Positions 57,698-64,000 of a stretch of DNA of 64,000 nt are shown here, piece by piece (the first letter of the stretch is position 1; the number at the start of each line of letters is the position of its first letter). Position numbers and translations under genes: made by a program. The notes under the pieces were generated by a model. The model made no database searches and was not told the DNA's origin. It was given only the letters and a program-made list of their open reading frames with translations. Source of the DNA: Prolixibacteraceae bacterium (GTDB lineage Bacteria; Bacteroidota; Bacteroidia; Bacteroidales; Prolixibacteraceae); the NCBI GenBank assembly GCA_019856515.1, contig CP082230.1:1488001-1552000 (forward strand). The letters are read 5' to 3'.

Positions 57698-58632
57698 TTT
57701 TATTCTCTTATTTTTGACCCAAAACCGCTTTTATCTCTAAAAATTCAATAGCAACCTACACACCACCGACCAAATACAACTTCAATGCAACACATCCCCC
57801 AGAACAAACAAGCACACAAAAACGACCACAAACAACTAACACATAGACATATTAACTAACAAAATTACATCAAAACACAGCGAATCAACCTTAACACCGA
57901 CTAAAAACACAAAGCCACTAAGTCAATATGCATCCCAACAATCAAACAACGACTAACCTGCCACCAACCAAAAATTAAAAAGCAATCAAACAGTAATCAA
58001 GCAGCAAACAAACAGCAAACAAACAGGGGCTTAATACGGACCCAAAACGATTCCAATACGGTGCACTTTCAAAAACAGCTCAAACTTCATTCACCATTGG
58101 CTCATAAAAAAAGCCAAATCTTCGAATGAACTTCGAATGAACCATGAAGCAACTATGAACTATCACCGTATTGGAACCGTATTGAAACCGATTTAAGATC
58201 GAGTTAAAGCTTGGGAAAGTAGCTTCTTATCATTGGTAAAGTAGCTGCAAGGAGGAGAATAAAGGGGATTGAATTGAGAATACCGAGAGAGTGGAGTAGA
58301 TAGACAATTGGGAGTGTAGACATTCAACTAATATATCCTGTTCACATCTAAAATCAAGTTTCGTATAATTTTAGAGGACTAGGATGCGTGGGGGTAAGGA
58401 GTTTGATATAGATCAAAAATCAAGCTTCGTTATAAATAAGTAGTGAGAGCAGGGAGATTTTATTGAGACACTTACGATATTGACTCACTTCTTCTAAAAT
58501 ATATCTTCCAGTAATTTTATTCATTTACACAAATCAGGTAAAAACTAAATTTAACAATAATGACAGAAACATTTCATAAGGACATTTGTTTATAAAAATA
58601 AAGAGTTACTTGAAATCATTGTATTACAAAAG
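57698..58632. other. Gene-free region with strong A/C bias, then mixed sequence
   Basis: 57745-58030 on the plus strand is nearly free of G and T, with CAAACAAACAG-type short tandem repeats near 58000-58025. The bias does not code for a plausible protein on either strand. A long inverted repeat follows (separate entry). From 58200 the sequence is mixed, with an imperfect direct repeat (ATCAAGTTTCGT near 58352, ATCAAGCTTCGT near 58421). No gene seen. Confidence 0.5.
58051..58176. repeat. Compound inverted-repeat element
   Basis: Perfect 13-bp inverted repeat, 58051-58063 (TTCCAATACGGTG) and 58164-58176. Within it are a hairpin (58097-58102/58112-58117, TTGGCT) and a tandem pair of CTTCGAATGAA (58120-58141). 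Just outside, the right arm is followed by a near repeat of itself (ACCGTATTGAAACC). It could be a small non-autonomous mobile element, a recombination site or a regulatory structure. Confidence 0.5.
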
Positions 58633-58680
58633 CTTCCCATTATATGGGAAGGTGTTAAAACACTTTTTTTTTATTTTTTT
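58633..58680 (+). terminator. Hairpins followed by long T tract
   Basis: 8-bp hairpin 58633-58640/58644-58651 (CTTCCCAT), a second small GTGTT/AACAC hairpin, then ten T and more T-rich sequence. It looks like an intrinsic terminator on the plus strand that insulates the RNA array from upstream transcription. What transcript it ends is not clear. Confidence 0.6.
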
Positions 58681-58714
58681 TCATAATTCGAGTATCACGT
58701 AAGTAAAAAAAACA

Positions 58715-58722
58715 TACATTTG
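58715..58722 (+). promoter_or_regulatory. -7 element of the RNA array
   Basis: TACATTTG is an exact match to the Bacteroidota TAnnTTTG box, 37 nt before the first array unit. No TTTG is found 19-21 nt upstream, so the -33 element is weak or absent. The following AGTTCTTTAAAA resembles leaders of stable RNA operons. Confidence 0.5.
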
Positions 58723-58758
58723 TATTACAAGCAAAGCAAAAAAGTTCTTTAAAATACA

Positions 58759-58939
58759 TCGCGTTGGTAATACGTTTTTTGGTAAACTAACATTTACAAT
58801 TTAAACGAGAAAGCTTATGACTGCAAAGACAGGCCTCAAACTCTTCGGAGTAATCACATGGTGATTCAGTGGAAGTCTGACCGGCCAGGCACTCAAATCC
58901 TGTTATTAGGAGTTTTACTCAATACCTTTACTAGCGCGA
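58759..58939 (+). ncRNA. Tandem structured RNA array, unit 1
   Basis: 181-nt unit. Closing stem 58759-58769 (UCGCGUUGGUA) with 58929-58939: 11 pairs including two G-U. Internal hairpins shared with the other units: GUAAA-CUAACA-UUUAC, ACUC-UUCG-GAGU (a UUCG tetraloop), AAUCAC-AUG-GUGAUU, a UG-CCGG-CA one that is weakest in this copy (A-C mismatch), and UCCU-GUUAUU-AGGA. The unit also has a short frame from an ATG that ends after 15 codons and is not shared by the others. A linker of 53 nt with a GAGAG/CUCUC hairpin follows. Confidence 0.75.
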
Positions 58940-58992
58940 CCCATTACGGAGAGAAGCCTTCAGAAAAGACATCTCTCTCATATTAATATTAA

Positions 58993-59173
58993 TCGCGTTA
59001 GCATTTCGTCTTTTTGGTAAACTAACATTTACAATTTAAACGAGAAAGCTTATTGATTGCAAAGACAGGCCTCAGCTCTTCGGAGAAATCACACTGTGAT
59101 TCAGTGGAAGTCTGACCGATCAGGCACTCAAATCCTGTTATTAGGAGTTTTACTCAATACAGTGCTGACGCGA
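58993..59173 (+). ncRNA. Tandem structured RNA array, unit 2
   Basis: Closing stem 58993-59003 (UCGCGUUAGCA) with 59163-59173, 11 pairs with one G-U. Hairpins: 59017-59021/59028-59032; CUC-UUCG-GAG at 59076-59085; AAUCAC/GUGAUU at 59087-59092/59096-59101; CUGA-CCGA-UCAG at 59112-59123. The distal stem positions that differ from unit 1 (UUAGCA against UUGGUA) are matched on the other arm. Followed by a linker with a GGAGAG/CUCUCC hairpin. Confidence 0.78.
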
Positions 59174-59226
59174 CCCAATAAGGAGAGAAGCCTTCAGAAA
59201 AGACCTCTCTCCCATATTAATATTAA

Positions 59227-59408
59227 TTGCGTTGGCATTTCGTCTTTTTGGTAAACTAACATTTACAATTTAAACGAGAAAGCTTATTGACCGCAAAGAC
59301 AGGCCTCAACTCTTTAGGAGTAATCATATTGTGGTTCATTGGAAGTTTGACCGGTCAAGCACTCAAATCCTGTTATTAGGAGTTTTACTCAATAGAGTGC
59401 TAACGCAA
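59227..59408 (+). ncRNA. Tandem structured RNA array, unit 3
   Basis: Closing stem 59227-59237 (UUGCGUUGGCA) with 59398-59408: the second pair is U-A where units 1 and 2 have C-G, a compensatory change. The AAUCAU/GUGGUU hairpin keeps pairing through U-G pairs, UUGA-CCGG-UCAA replaces CUGA-CCGA-UCAG with both arms changed, and the UUCG tetraloop is replaced by UUUAG while the ACUC/GAGU stem is kept. This is the most diverged copy and the best evidence that the structure is selected. Its linker has a different sequence but again folds (GUUAUC/GAUAGC). Confidence 0.78.
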
Positions 59409-59461
59409 CATTTAAAGAGTTAGGTTATCTTATGATAGCTACTCTTAGAATATTAAGATTT

Positions 59462-59641
59462 TTACGTTGGTAATACGTTTTTGGTAAACTAACATTTACA
59501 ATTTAAACGAGAAAGCTTATTGATTGCAAAAGCAGGCCTCAACTCTTCGGAGTAATCACATGGTGATTCATTGGAAGTTTGACCGATCAGGCACTCAAAT
59601 CCTGTTATTAGGAGTTTTACTCAATACCATTACTGACGTAA
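59462..59641 (+). ncRNA. Tandem structured RNA array, unit 4
   Basis: 180 nt. Closing stem 59462-59472 (UUACGUUGGUA) with 59631-59641: pairs two and three are U-A and A-U in place of C-G and G-C in unit 1, again on both arms. Internal hairpins as in unit 1 with UUGA-CCGA-UCAG (U-G closing). The unit ends 6 nt before the array terminator, so transcription of the array on the plus strand is well supported. Confidence 0.78.
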
Positions 59642-59647
59642 CATATA

Positions 59648-59681
59648 AAAAAAGAGTCTCTATTTTTAGGGACTCTTTTTT
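59648..59681 (+). terminator. Intrinsic terminator of the RNA array
   Basis: 15-bp stem with one G-U, 59648-59662 (AAAAAAGAGTCTCTA) and 59667-59681, TTTT loop, ending in six T. It sits 6 nt after unit 4. Confidence 0.88.
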
Positions 59682-59945
59682 CATCTATAGTGTAAATTAT
59701 AGAGTCTTAATGCAACAGGTTATCTTCATTTTACCAAAAGGTCAAACTCTCAAACGTTTTATTATTTGCGTTCATTAAAACAACCTCGATTCATGATTAT
59801 CAATTGAAGGGAAGAAAAGCACCTTATTCATTATCGTTCTTAATTGACTCAAAAGGTGGTAAGATGGCTTGCTTATAGGTTTATCTTTATTCTACTTTTT
59901 TGATAAAAAGCTATTTTTGTAGAAGAACCAAAAGTAGACAAACCA

Positions 59946-60167
59946 ATGAATATCCAACTCTTTATCATTATTTGTTGTATTCAAATTGTAGGGTTACAAC
60001 TTACGCTTCTACGAAAAAAATATCGCAACCTTCCGAATGGTATTTTAAATATTATTCTGACTGGGACAATTTGTCACTATGGCTACTACTATCTTTTGTA
60101 TAGTGGTATCATTCATCGTGGGACCTTAGGGGAGTTTCTTATTAACCCGACGGTATTATATCGATAA
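59946..60167 (+). pseudogene. N-terminal fragment of a membrane protein, possibly an AraC-type membrane regulator
   Basis: 73 codons with two hydrophobic helices (residues ~3-20 and ~33-55) separated by LRKKYRNLPNGILN. The pattern helix, KK-NLPN, helix resembles the start of Bacteroidota regulators with an N-terminal membrane half and a C-terminal AraC-type HTH. It stops abruptly 19 nt before the IS630 transposase fragment and no C-terminal remainder is found downstream. Most likely a gene cut by IS630 insertion. The family assignment is tentative. Confidence 0.4.
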
Positions 60168-60186
60168 TATTTACTATCTTTATTCC

Positions 60187-60671
60187 ATGGAAAAAATAGA
60201 CTATCGAACACTACCTGAATCGGAACGCCTCATTCAAAGAAAGAATGCGATTCGTTTAATAAAAATGGGTAAAAAGAAGCAAGATGTAGCAAAACTTCTT
60301 GGAGTTCGAGCCACTACAATATCTTCTTGGGTAAAGAAAAACAAAGCTAATGGTCTTTCAGGATTACAATCAAAGAAGAAAGGTGTAAAATCAGAAGATT
60401 TAAAGTTGCTTACCCTAGAACAAGAAAAACTAATACAGAGTCTAATTCTTGATAAGATGCCCGACCAGTTAAAGCTAAACTTTGCTTTATGGACAAGAAA
60501 GGCTGTACAGGAACTTATTCTAGATCAATTTGGTATAGTTATAGCAATAACTACTACTGGCGACTATCTACGTCGTTGGGGATTTACCCCACAAAAGCCA
60601 AAAAAGAGAGCTTATGAGCAAAACTCTGTAGCTGTTCAAAAGTGGCTAGATGAAGATGGATATGCAACTTT
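60187..60671 (+). pseudogene. IS630-family transposase, N-terminal fragment
   Basis: The first ~161 residues match IS630-type transposases: a helix-turn-helix (KKQDVAKLLGVRATTISSWVKK, ~31-52), a linker and a second winged-helix part (WTRKAVQELILDQFGI, ~98-113; TTTGDYLRRWGFTPQKPKKRAYEQ, ~122-145). The DDE catalytic domain is missing. The frame runs 6 codons into the left end of the IS3 element (FYRIKY) and stops. No rest of the IS630 lies beyond the other end of the IS3 element, so a deletion accompanied or followed its insertion. Confidence 0.82.
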
Positions 60672-60686
60672 TTACCGGATAAAATA

Positions 60687-61532
60687 TTAAGCCACATTTT
60701 TAATATACTCTTCCATAAACTCAGATGGTGTTCTGTAACCTAAAACTGAGTGCAATCTTTTCTTATTATACCATACCTCAATAAAATCAAAGATATCGGA
60801 TTTAGCATGAGAGAAAGAGTGATAGTGCTTATGGTCAATTAGTTCTGATTTGATGATCTTAAAAAAGTTTTCTGCCACAGCATTATCCCAACAGTTCCCT
60901 TTTCTACTCATACTTTGAATCACCTTATATTTCTTTAAATCTGTTTGAAATACATCTGCTACAAATTGGACTCCTTGATCAGAGTGAAATAACATTCCTT
61001 TTTGGGGAGGACGATTTGTCTTAGCCATATTCCAAGCCCTCATAATTGTATTTTCCGCAGTCATATCCTTTGACATGGACCATCCAACAATAGAGTGGTC
61101 AAATAGGTCCATGATGGTCGTTAAATAAAGCCAACCTTGGTCTGTCGGGATGTAGGTTAGATCTGAGACCCAAACTTTTGTCGGTGCACCAGTCGTAAAC
61201 TCTCTATTAAGATGATTCAACGCTACTCTTTTACCATGATTGGAAGTGGTTGTTTGTGGTTTATAGGATTTACAAATACAACTCTTAATCCCTTGACTTT
61301 GCATTATTCTTGCTACTCTATTTCTTGATGTACTCACACCAATTCGGCCTAACTGGGCCTTAATTTTATGGCTACCATATCGCCGTTTTGATTTATTATA
61401 TATATCAAGTATTAATCCTGTATCTCGTTGTAAGGCTTCTTTTCTCTTAGATATACGACCACTTTTCCATTCATAATAAGATGAGCTGCTAACACCTAAT
61501 ACTTTACACATAATCTCAACAGGAAATACCAT
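60687..61532 (-). CDS. IS3-family transposase OrfB (DDE integrase domain)
   Basis: 281 residues from the ATG at 61532; as part of the OrfAB fusion, translation enters this frame upstream at the slippery site (61592-61598). An HTH_21-type segment (SKRRYGSHKIKAQL) precedes the rve integrase core. Catalytic residues are Asp in VWVSDLTYIP, Asp in LFHSDQGVQF and Glu in NAVAENFFK, a complete DDE set. RKGNCWDNAVAE and YNKKRLHSVLGYRTPSEF are hallmark IS3 motifs. It looks intact, so the element may still be active. Confidence 0.95.
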   Translation of the reverse strand: MVFPVEIMCKVLGVSSSSYYEWKSGRISKRKEALQRDTGLILDIYNKSKRRYGSHKIKAQLGRIGVSTSRNRVARIMQSQGIKSCICKSYKPQTTTSNHGKRVALNHLNREFTTGAPTKVWVSDLTYIPTDQGWLYLTTIMDLFDHSIVGWSMSKDMTAENTIMRAWNMAKTNRPPQKGMLFHSDQGVQFVADVFQTDLKKYKVIQSMSRKGNCWDNAVAENFFKIIKSELIDHKHYHSFSHAKSDIFDFIEVWYNKKRLHSVLGYRTPSEFMEEYIKNVA

Positions 61533-61558
61533 CGAATGACTAACGATGAACTCATATA

Positions 61559-61864
61559 TTAACTGTCTGTCGAGGAGAATATGCCCACCGCTTTTTTTAA
61601 TATGTCGCGCTCCATCTTAACCCTCTTAAGTTCTTGTTCTAAAATGCGAATACGCTTCTCATCCTCTGTTTCAACAATATTACCATTTCCTTGAAAACTA
61701 TTATCCTCATACTTTTTAAACTGACGAACCCAACGACGAATCATAGAGCTATCTAGCCCATGCTCTTCTCCAACTTGAGTTGAACTACGGCCACTCAATA
61801 CTTGATTGACAACCATCAGCTTAAACTCCTTATCATACCCTTGTCTTTGTTTACCTTGTGTCAT
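61559..61864 (-). CDS. IS3-family transposase OrfA
   Basis: 101 residues from the ATG at 61864, which homologues support; the frame extends to 62020 outside the element. An HTH_Tnp_1 domain (YDKEFKLMVVNQVLSGRSSTQVGEEHGL, then MIRRWVRQFKKYE) is followed by a leucine-zipper-like helix (IRILEQELKRVKMERDILKKAVG). OrfA binds the element ends, and is the N-terminal part of the OrfAB fusion transposase. Confidence 0.93.
   Translation of the reverse strand: MTQGKQRQGYDKEFKLMVVNQVLSGRSSTQVGEEHGLDSSMIRRWVRQFKKYEDNSFQGNGNIVETEDEKRIRILEQELKRVKMERDILKKAVGIFSSTDS
61592..61598 (-). promoter_or_regulatory. Programmed -1 frameshift site between orfA and orfB
   Basis: Minus strand reads seven A then G within the orfA codons TTA AAA AAA GCG, an A-AAA-AAG slippery heptamer. 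Slipping back by one base gives AAA AAA AGC GGT and continues without a stop into orfB (through LIYEFIVSHS to the OrfB ATG). This is the usual way IS3 elements make OrfAB. Confidence 0.85.
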
Positions 61865-61917
61865 AATGCAAATATATAAAATATAGATTACTAAGGACTT
61901 AACCTTATCTCCGGTCA

Positions 61918-63554
61918 AATGTAGCAATTCCATATTGGCCTTGTGCCATAAGAAAGGAGTATATGCAGGTCTATTTGGACAGACAAATTTTAAACATAAT
62001 CTTACAATCCGATCAGTCAACTGTTACAATGCTAATTTGCTTATTGTTGGTGTCGCAACATTTAACTTTTGCATAAATAGGTCATTTGAAGTAGATCTGC
62101 CCAATAGTGTTAAAGAAATTGGCAGTTATGCTTTTGCAGGTTCCAAAATTGTAAACTTTAGTTTTCCAACATCACTTGAAACGATCAGCAACCATGCATT
62201 TTCTGGCTGTAGTGATTTAGGATGGACATCCACTATTCCCGATGGAGTTACTGAGATTACGAGTGGCGCATTCCAAGATTGTGATGAACTACAGGTTCAT
62301 ATTTCTAATCTTGTACGTCCCCATATAAAGAAGATCGAGGATCATGCTTTTTCAGGTTGTATTAATCTAAAAGGAAGCATACAACTCGAAGAGATAACCC
62401 ACATTGAATATAATGCATTTTATAATTGTTCAAGCTTATCAGGGAATTTAGCTCTACCCAACACTCTTATCCATCTAGGGAACAGTGCTTTTGACTCTTG
62501 CACAGGATTAACAGGAGATCTAGTCTTACCCAACTCCCTCACCTATCTCGGACATAGCGCCTTTGATTCTTGTACAGGATTAAATGGTAACATAACTCTT
62601 TCAGAGAATCTCAACACAATATACTCTAGTACTTTTGCTCGATGTACAAATATAACAGGAGATATCACTATCCCAGATAAAATAACAACAATAGAGTCAT
62701 TTGCATTTGTAGACTGTAACAATCTTAATGGAACACTAACACTTCCTGATGGATTAAAGACAATAGGAAACTCCGCATTTCAAAACACCAATTTTAGTGG
62801 AGAACTCCGTATCCCGAATCAAGTCTCTACTATCGGAAAATCCGCTTTTGAGGGTTGTCAAAATTTCGCACCAGGTAGTTTTATTCCAACCAATCTCTAT
62901 ATGATATCTGAAGATTGTTTTAAAAACAGTAAGGCATACAGACAAAATCTAAATATTCCAGAAAAAATCGACTTCATCGATTATTCAGCATTTAAGGCAT
63001 ATTCAACAGAAGATTTCAGAGAGATAAAATCAATTACTCTCCCTAAAAATTTCTACGAAATCAGCGAACTATCATTTCGAGGTTCGACAAAGAAACTTAA
63101 GAGAGTTACTATTTTTGCGGAGACACCACCAATTGTAAAGAAGTGGGTAGATAAGCCATTTAATCGATTACGAAGAAAAACACCTGATGAAATCATTGTT
63201 TTTGATGACGTGGTATATGATAACACAACACTTTATGTACCCAAAGGATTTGTAGATGTTTACCGAGCAGCACCTTTGTGGAGTAGGTTTACAAAAATTC
63301 AAGAAATTATTCCTACAACGGTTGATCAGTCAAGTATCACGAAGCCATACCAGGTGATAACTTCTCGTCATGGTATACGTATTATAGACCCCTCAAAGAT
63401 CAAAGAGATACGATTTTACGACACCCAAGGTCGTTTGATTCATATTGAAAATGGAAACAGTGAGTTTATCACAACTCAAGCATATCAGAATCAAATAGTA
63501 TTGGTGAAGATCGTATGTAAAGATCAAACGGTATACACTGAAAAGCTTATCTAA
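61918..63554 (+). pseudogene. BspA-type leucine-rich-repeat T9SS protein, 5' end removed by IS3
   Basis: The frame is open from the IS3 edge. About 20 BspA-like LRR_5 repeats of ~23 residues follow (for example LPNSVKEIGSYAFAGSKI, then SLETISNHAFSGCSDL), with a break near 395. The last ~75 residues (IKEIRFYDTQGRLIHIENG, VLVKIVCKDQTVYTEKLI) form a T9SS-type sorting domain. Its first residues (LALCHKKGVYAGLFGQ) align with residues 76-91 of the paralogue starting at 63698 (IALCYKKGGSAGLFGQ). So about 75 residues including the signal peptide are missing. A TTG at 61935 could start translation, but the product could not be exported. Confidence 0.85.
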
Positions 63555-63589
63555 TCCAAGATGGACAAATATTAGATGTAAGAGAGAGA

Positions 63590-63624
63590 ATCAGATAGAA
63601 ATAATCTTGTTATTTCTATCTGAT
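63590..63624 (+). terminator. Hairpin terminator
   Basis: Perfect 15-bp stem, 63590-63604 (ATCAGATAGAAATAA) and 63610-63624, loop TCTTG. Ends the LRR gene remnant; the next LRR gene starts 73 nt later. Confidence 0.75.
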
Positions 63625-63697
63625 GACTAGAGGTCGTCTAGGTAAAATCTTATATGAAACAATACACAACAACAAACATTGCATAATTATCACATAC

Positions 63698-64000
63698 ATG
63701 AATTGTCAAATATTTAGTATTAGAATTCTGGCCAATCATCTATTGACGTTAATAATATTATTGACATCGAGCTTATTGTCGGCACAAGATCTATCAAAGA
63801 CACAAACAGATTGGGAATTTTCAGAGGTCACAATTGACGGGATTAATGGCATTAGCTTAAATCTATATAAAGGAAAAGGGACTCATGTAAGAGTACCAAA
63901 ATCGATAGATGGAAAAAACATCATCGCTTTATGTTATAAAAAAGGTGGTTCAGCAGGACTATTTGGACAAAAGAACACTAGTCCCAATACCAGAGTCAGG
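63698..64000 (+). CDS. BspA-type LRR surface protein, N-terminal part (runs off the window)
   Basis: 101 codons visible, no stop before the window ends. Signal peptide MNCQIFSIRILANHLLTLII continues LLTSSLLSAQ. The following ~75 residues (TDWEFSEVTIDGINGISLNLY, then THVRVPKSIDGKNIIALCYK) are the usual lead-in to BspA-like repeats. It matches the truncated gene to its left over the first shared residues (ALCYKKGGSAGLFGQ). It shows what the IS3-truncated copy has lost. A full-length T9SS surface protein is expected. Confidence 0.75.
   Translation, partial: MNCQIFSIRILANHLLTLIILLTSSLLSAQDLSKTQTDWEFSEVTIDGINGISLNLYKGKGTHVRVPKSIDGKNIIALCYKKGGSAGLFGQKNTSPNTRVR

Larger units (their letters stand above)
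58759..59641 (+). repeat. Four-copy tandem array, period 233-235 bp
   Basis: The core GGTAAACTAACATTTACAAT begins at 58781, 59016, 59250 and 59483, i.e. steps of 235, 234 and 233 bp. Each step is one ~181-nt conserved unit plus a ~53-nt linker whose sequence is less conserved (linkers 1 and 2 are alike, linker 3 differs). The units are too long and too unlike direct repeats with unique spacers to be CRISPR. Confidence 0.9.
60672..61917 (-). mobile_element. IS3-family insertion sequence
   Basis: About 1246 bp. Imperfect 18-bp terminal inverted repeats: 60674-60691 (ACCGGATAAAATATTAAG) and the complement of 61898-61915 (ACCGGAGATAAGGTTAAG), 14 of 18 identical. orfA and orfB are on the minus strand with a frameshift signal between them. 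The stop codon of orfB lies inside the left repeat, typical of compact IS3 elements. I see no matching 3-4 bp target duplication: the left flank reads GCAACTTT and the right flank AATGTAGC. That fits a rearrangement after insertion. Confidence 0.88.

Noticed and set aside
58759..59641. CRISPR array
   Set aside because: Units are ~181 nt with ~53-nt semi-conserved linkers, without short direct repeats, unique spacers or cas genes.
58759..59641. Integron cassette array or retron msr-msd
   Set aside because: There is no integrase, no cassette genes, no typical attC core sites at the unit ends, and no reverse transcriptase in the window.
59057..59778. Short frames inside array units 2 and 4 with similar translations
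   Set aside because: They rely on TTG starts, are not kept in units 1 and 3, and stop at different places, whereas the RNA stems covary in all four units.

Overview
The window looks like chromosomal DNA from an anaerobic or facultative marine member of the Bacteroidota, probably near Marinilabiliales/Prolixibacteraceae; the family-level guess is inference. It is AT-rich. Type IX secretion C-terminal domains, many lipoproteins, outer-membrane barrels, Bacteroidota-type promoters (TTTG, 19-20 bases, TAnnTTTG), futalosine-route menaquinone genes, the [FeFe]-hydrogenase maturase HydF and a Porphyromonas-type 4-hydroxybutyrate dehydrogenase all point the same way. I see no rRNA or tRNA gene.

Layout. 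1-540: copies of a dispersed REP-like repeat. 654-3040: a flavin reductase-like protein and mqnB-mqnD. 3092-8175: a secreted transglutaminase-like protein, a lipoprotein and a lipoprotein metzincin-type protease. 8422-25664: three consecutive giant alpha-2-macroglobulin (A2M) genes. Two carry a CxEQ thioester motif; the third lacks the thioester half. 25728-29831: 4-hydroxybutyrate dehydrogenase and two GH88 uronyl hydrolase lipoproteins. 30183-43143: envelope genes (barrels, M16 peptidase, a repeat protein with a T9SS partner, two Ig-like lipoproteins) and hydF. 43144-48140: a two-domain esterase, a Crp-like regulator and two polytopic membrane proteins. 48262-48622: an unassigned structured RNA behind a consensus promoter. 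48696-57611: DUF3810, Sel1, AhpD-like, two MarC, a MutS-like ATPase, RNase Z and ribosomal protein S1.

After rpsA the window becomes accessory. At 58715-59681 there is a tandem array of four ~181-nt units at a 233-235 bp period. Each unit is closed by an 11-bp stem whose base pairs covary between copies. The array has an exact -7 promoter element before it and a strong intrinsic terminator after it. This is the best candidate for an undescribed element. Next come gene wreckage (a membrane-protein fragment and an IS630 transposase fragment), an IS3-family element with a programmed -1 frameshift site, and a BspA-type leucine-rich-repeat gene whose 5' end the IS3 element removed. An intact-looking paralogue runs off the right edge.

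How it fits together. Much of the window concerns the cell envelope and uronic-acid-containing polysaccharide. GH88 enzymes finish unsaturated oligouronides, the esterase fusion would remove ester groups, and T9SS proteins decorate the surface. A metzincin sits directly before the A2M protease-trap genes, which suggests a protease/anti-protease locus. Tandem duplication recurs (A2M x3, GH88 x2, MarC x2, Ig-like lipoprotein x2, BspA x2, RNA x4). Operon structure is simple: most genes have their own hairpin terminator, and many terminators between convergent genes are near-perfect stems that can serve both strands.
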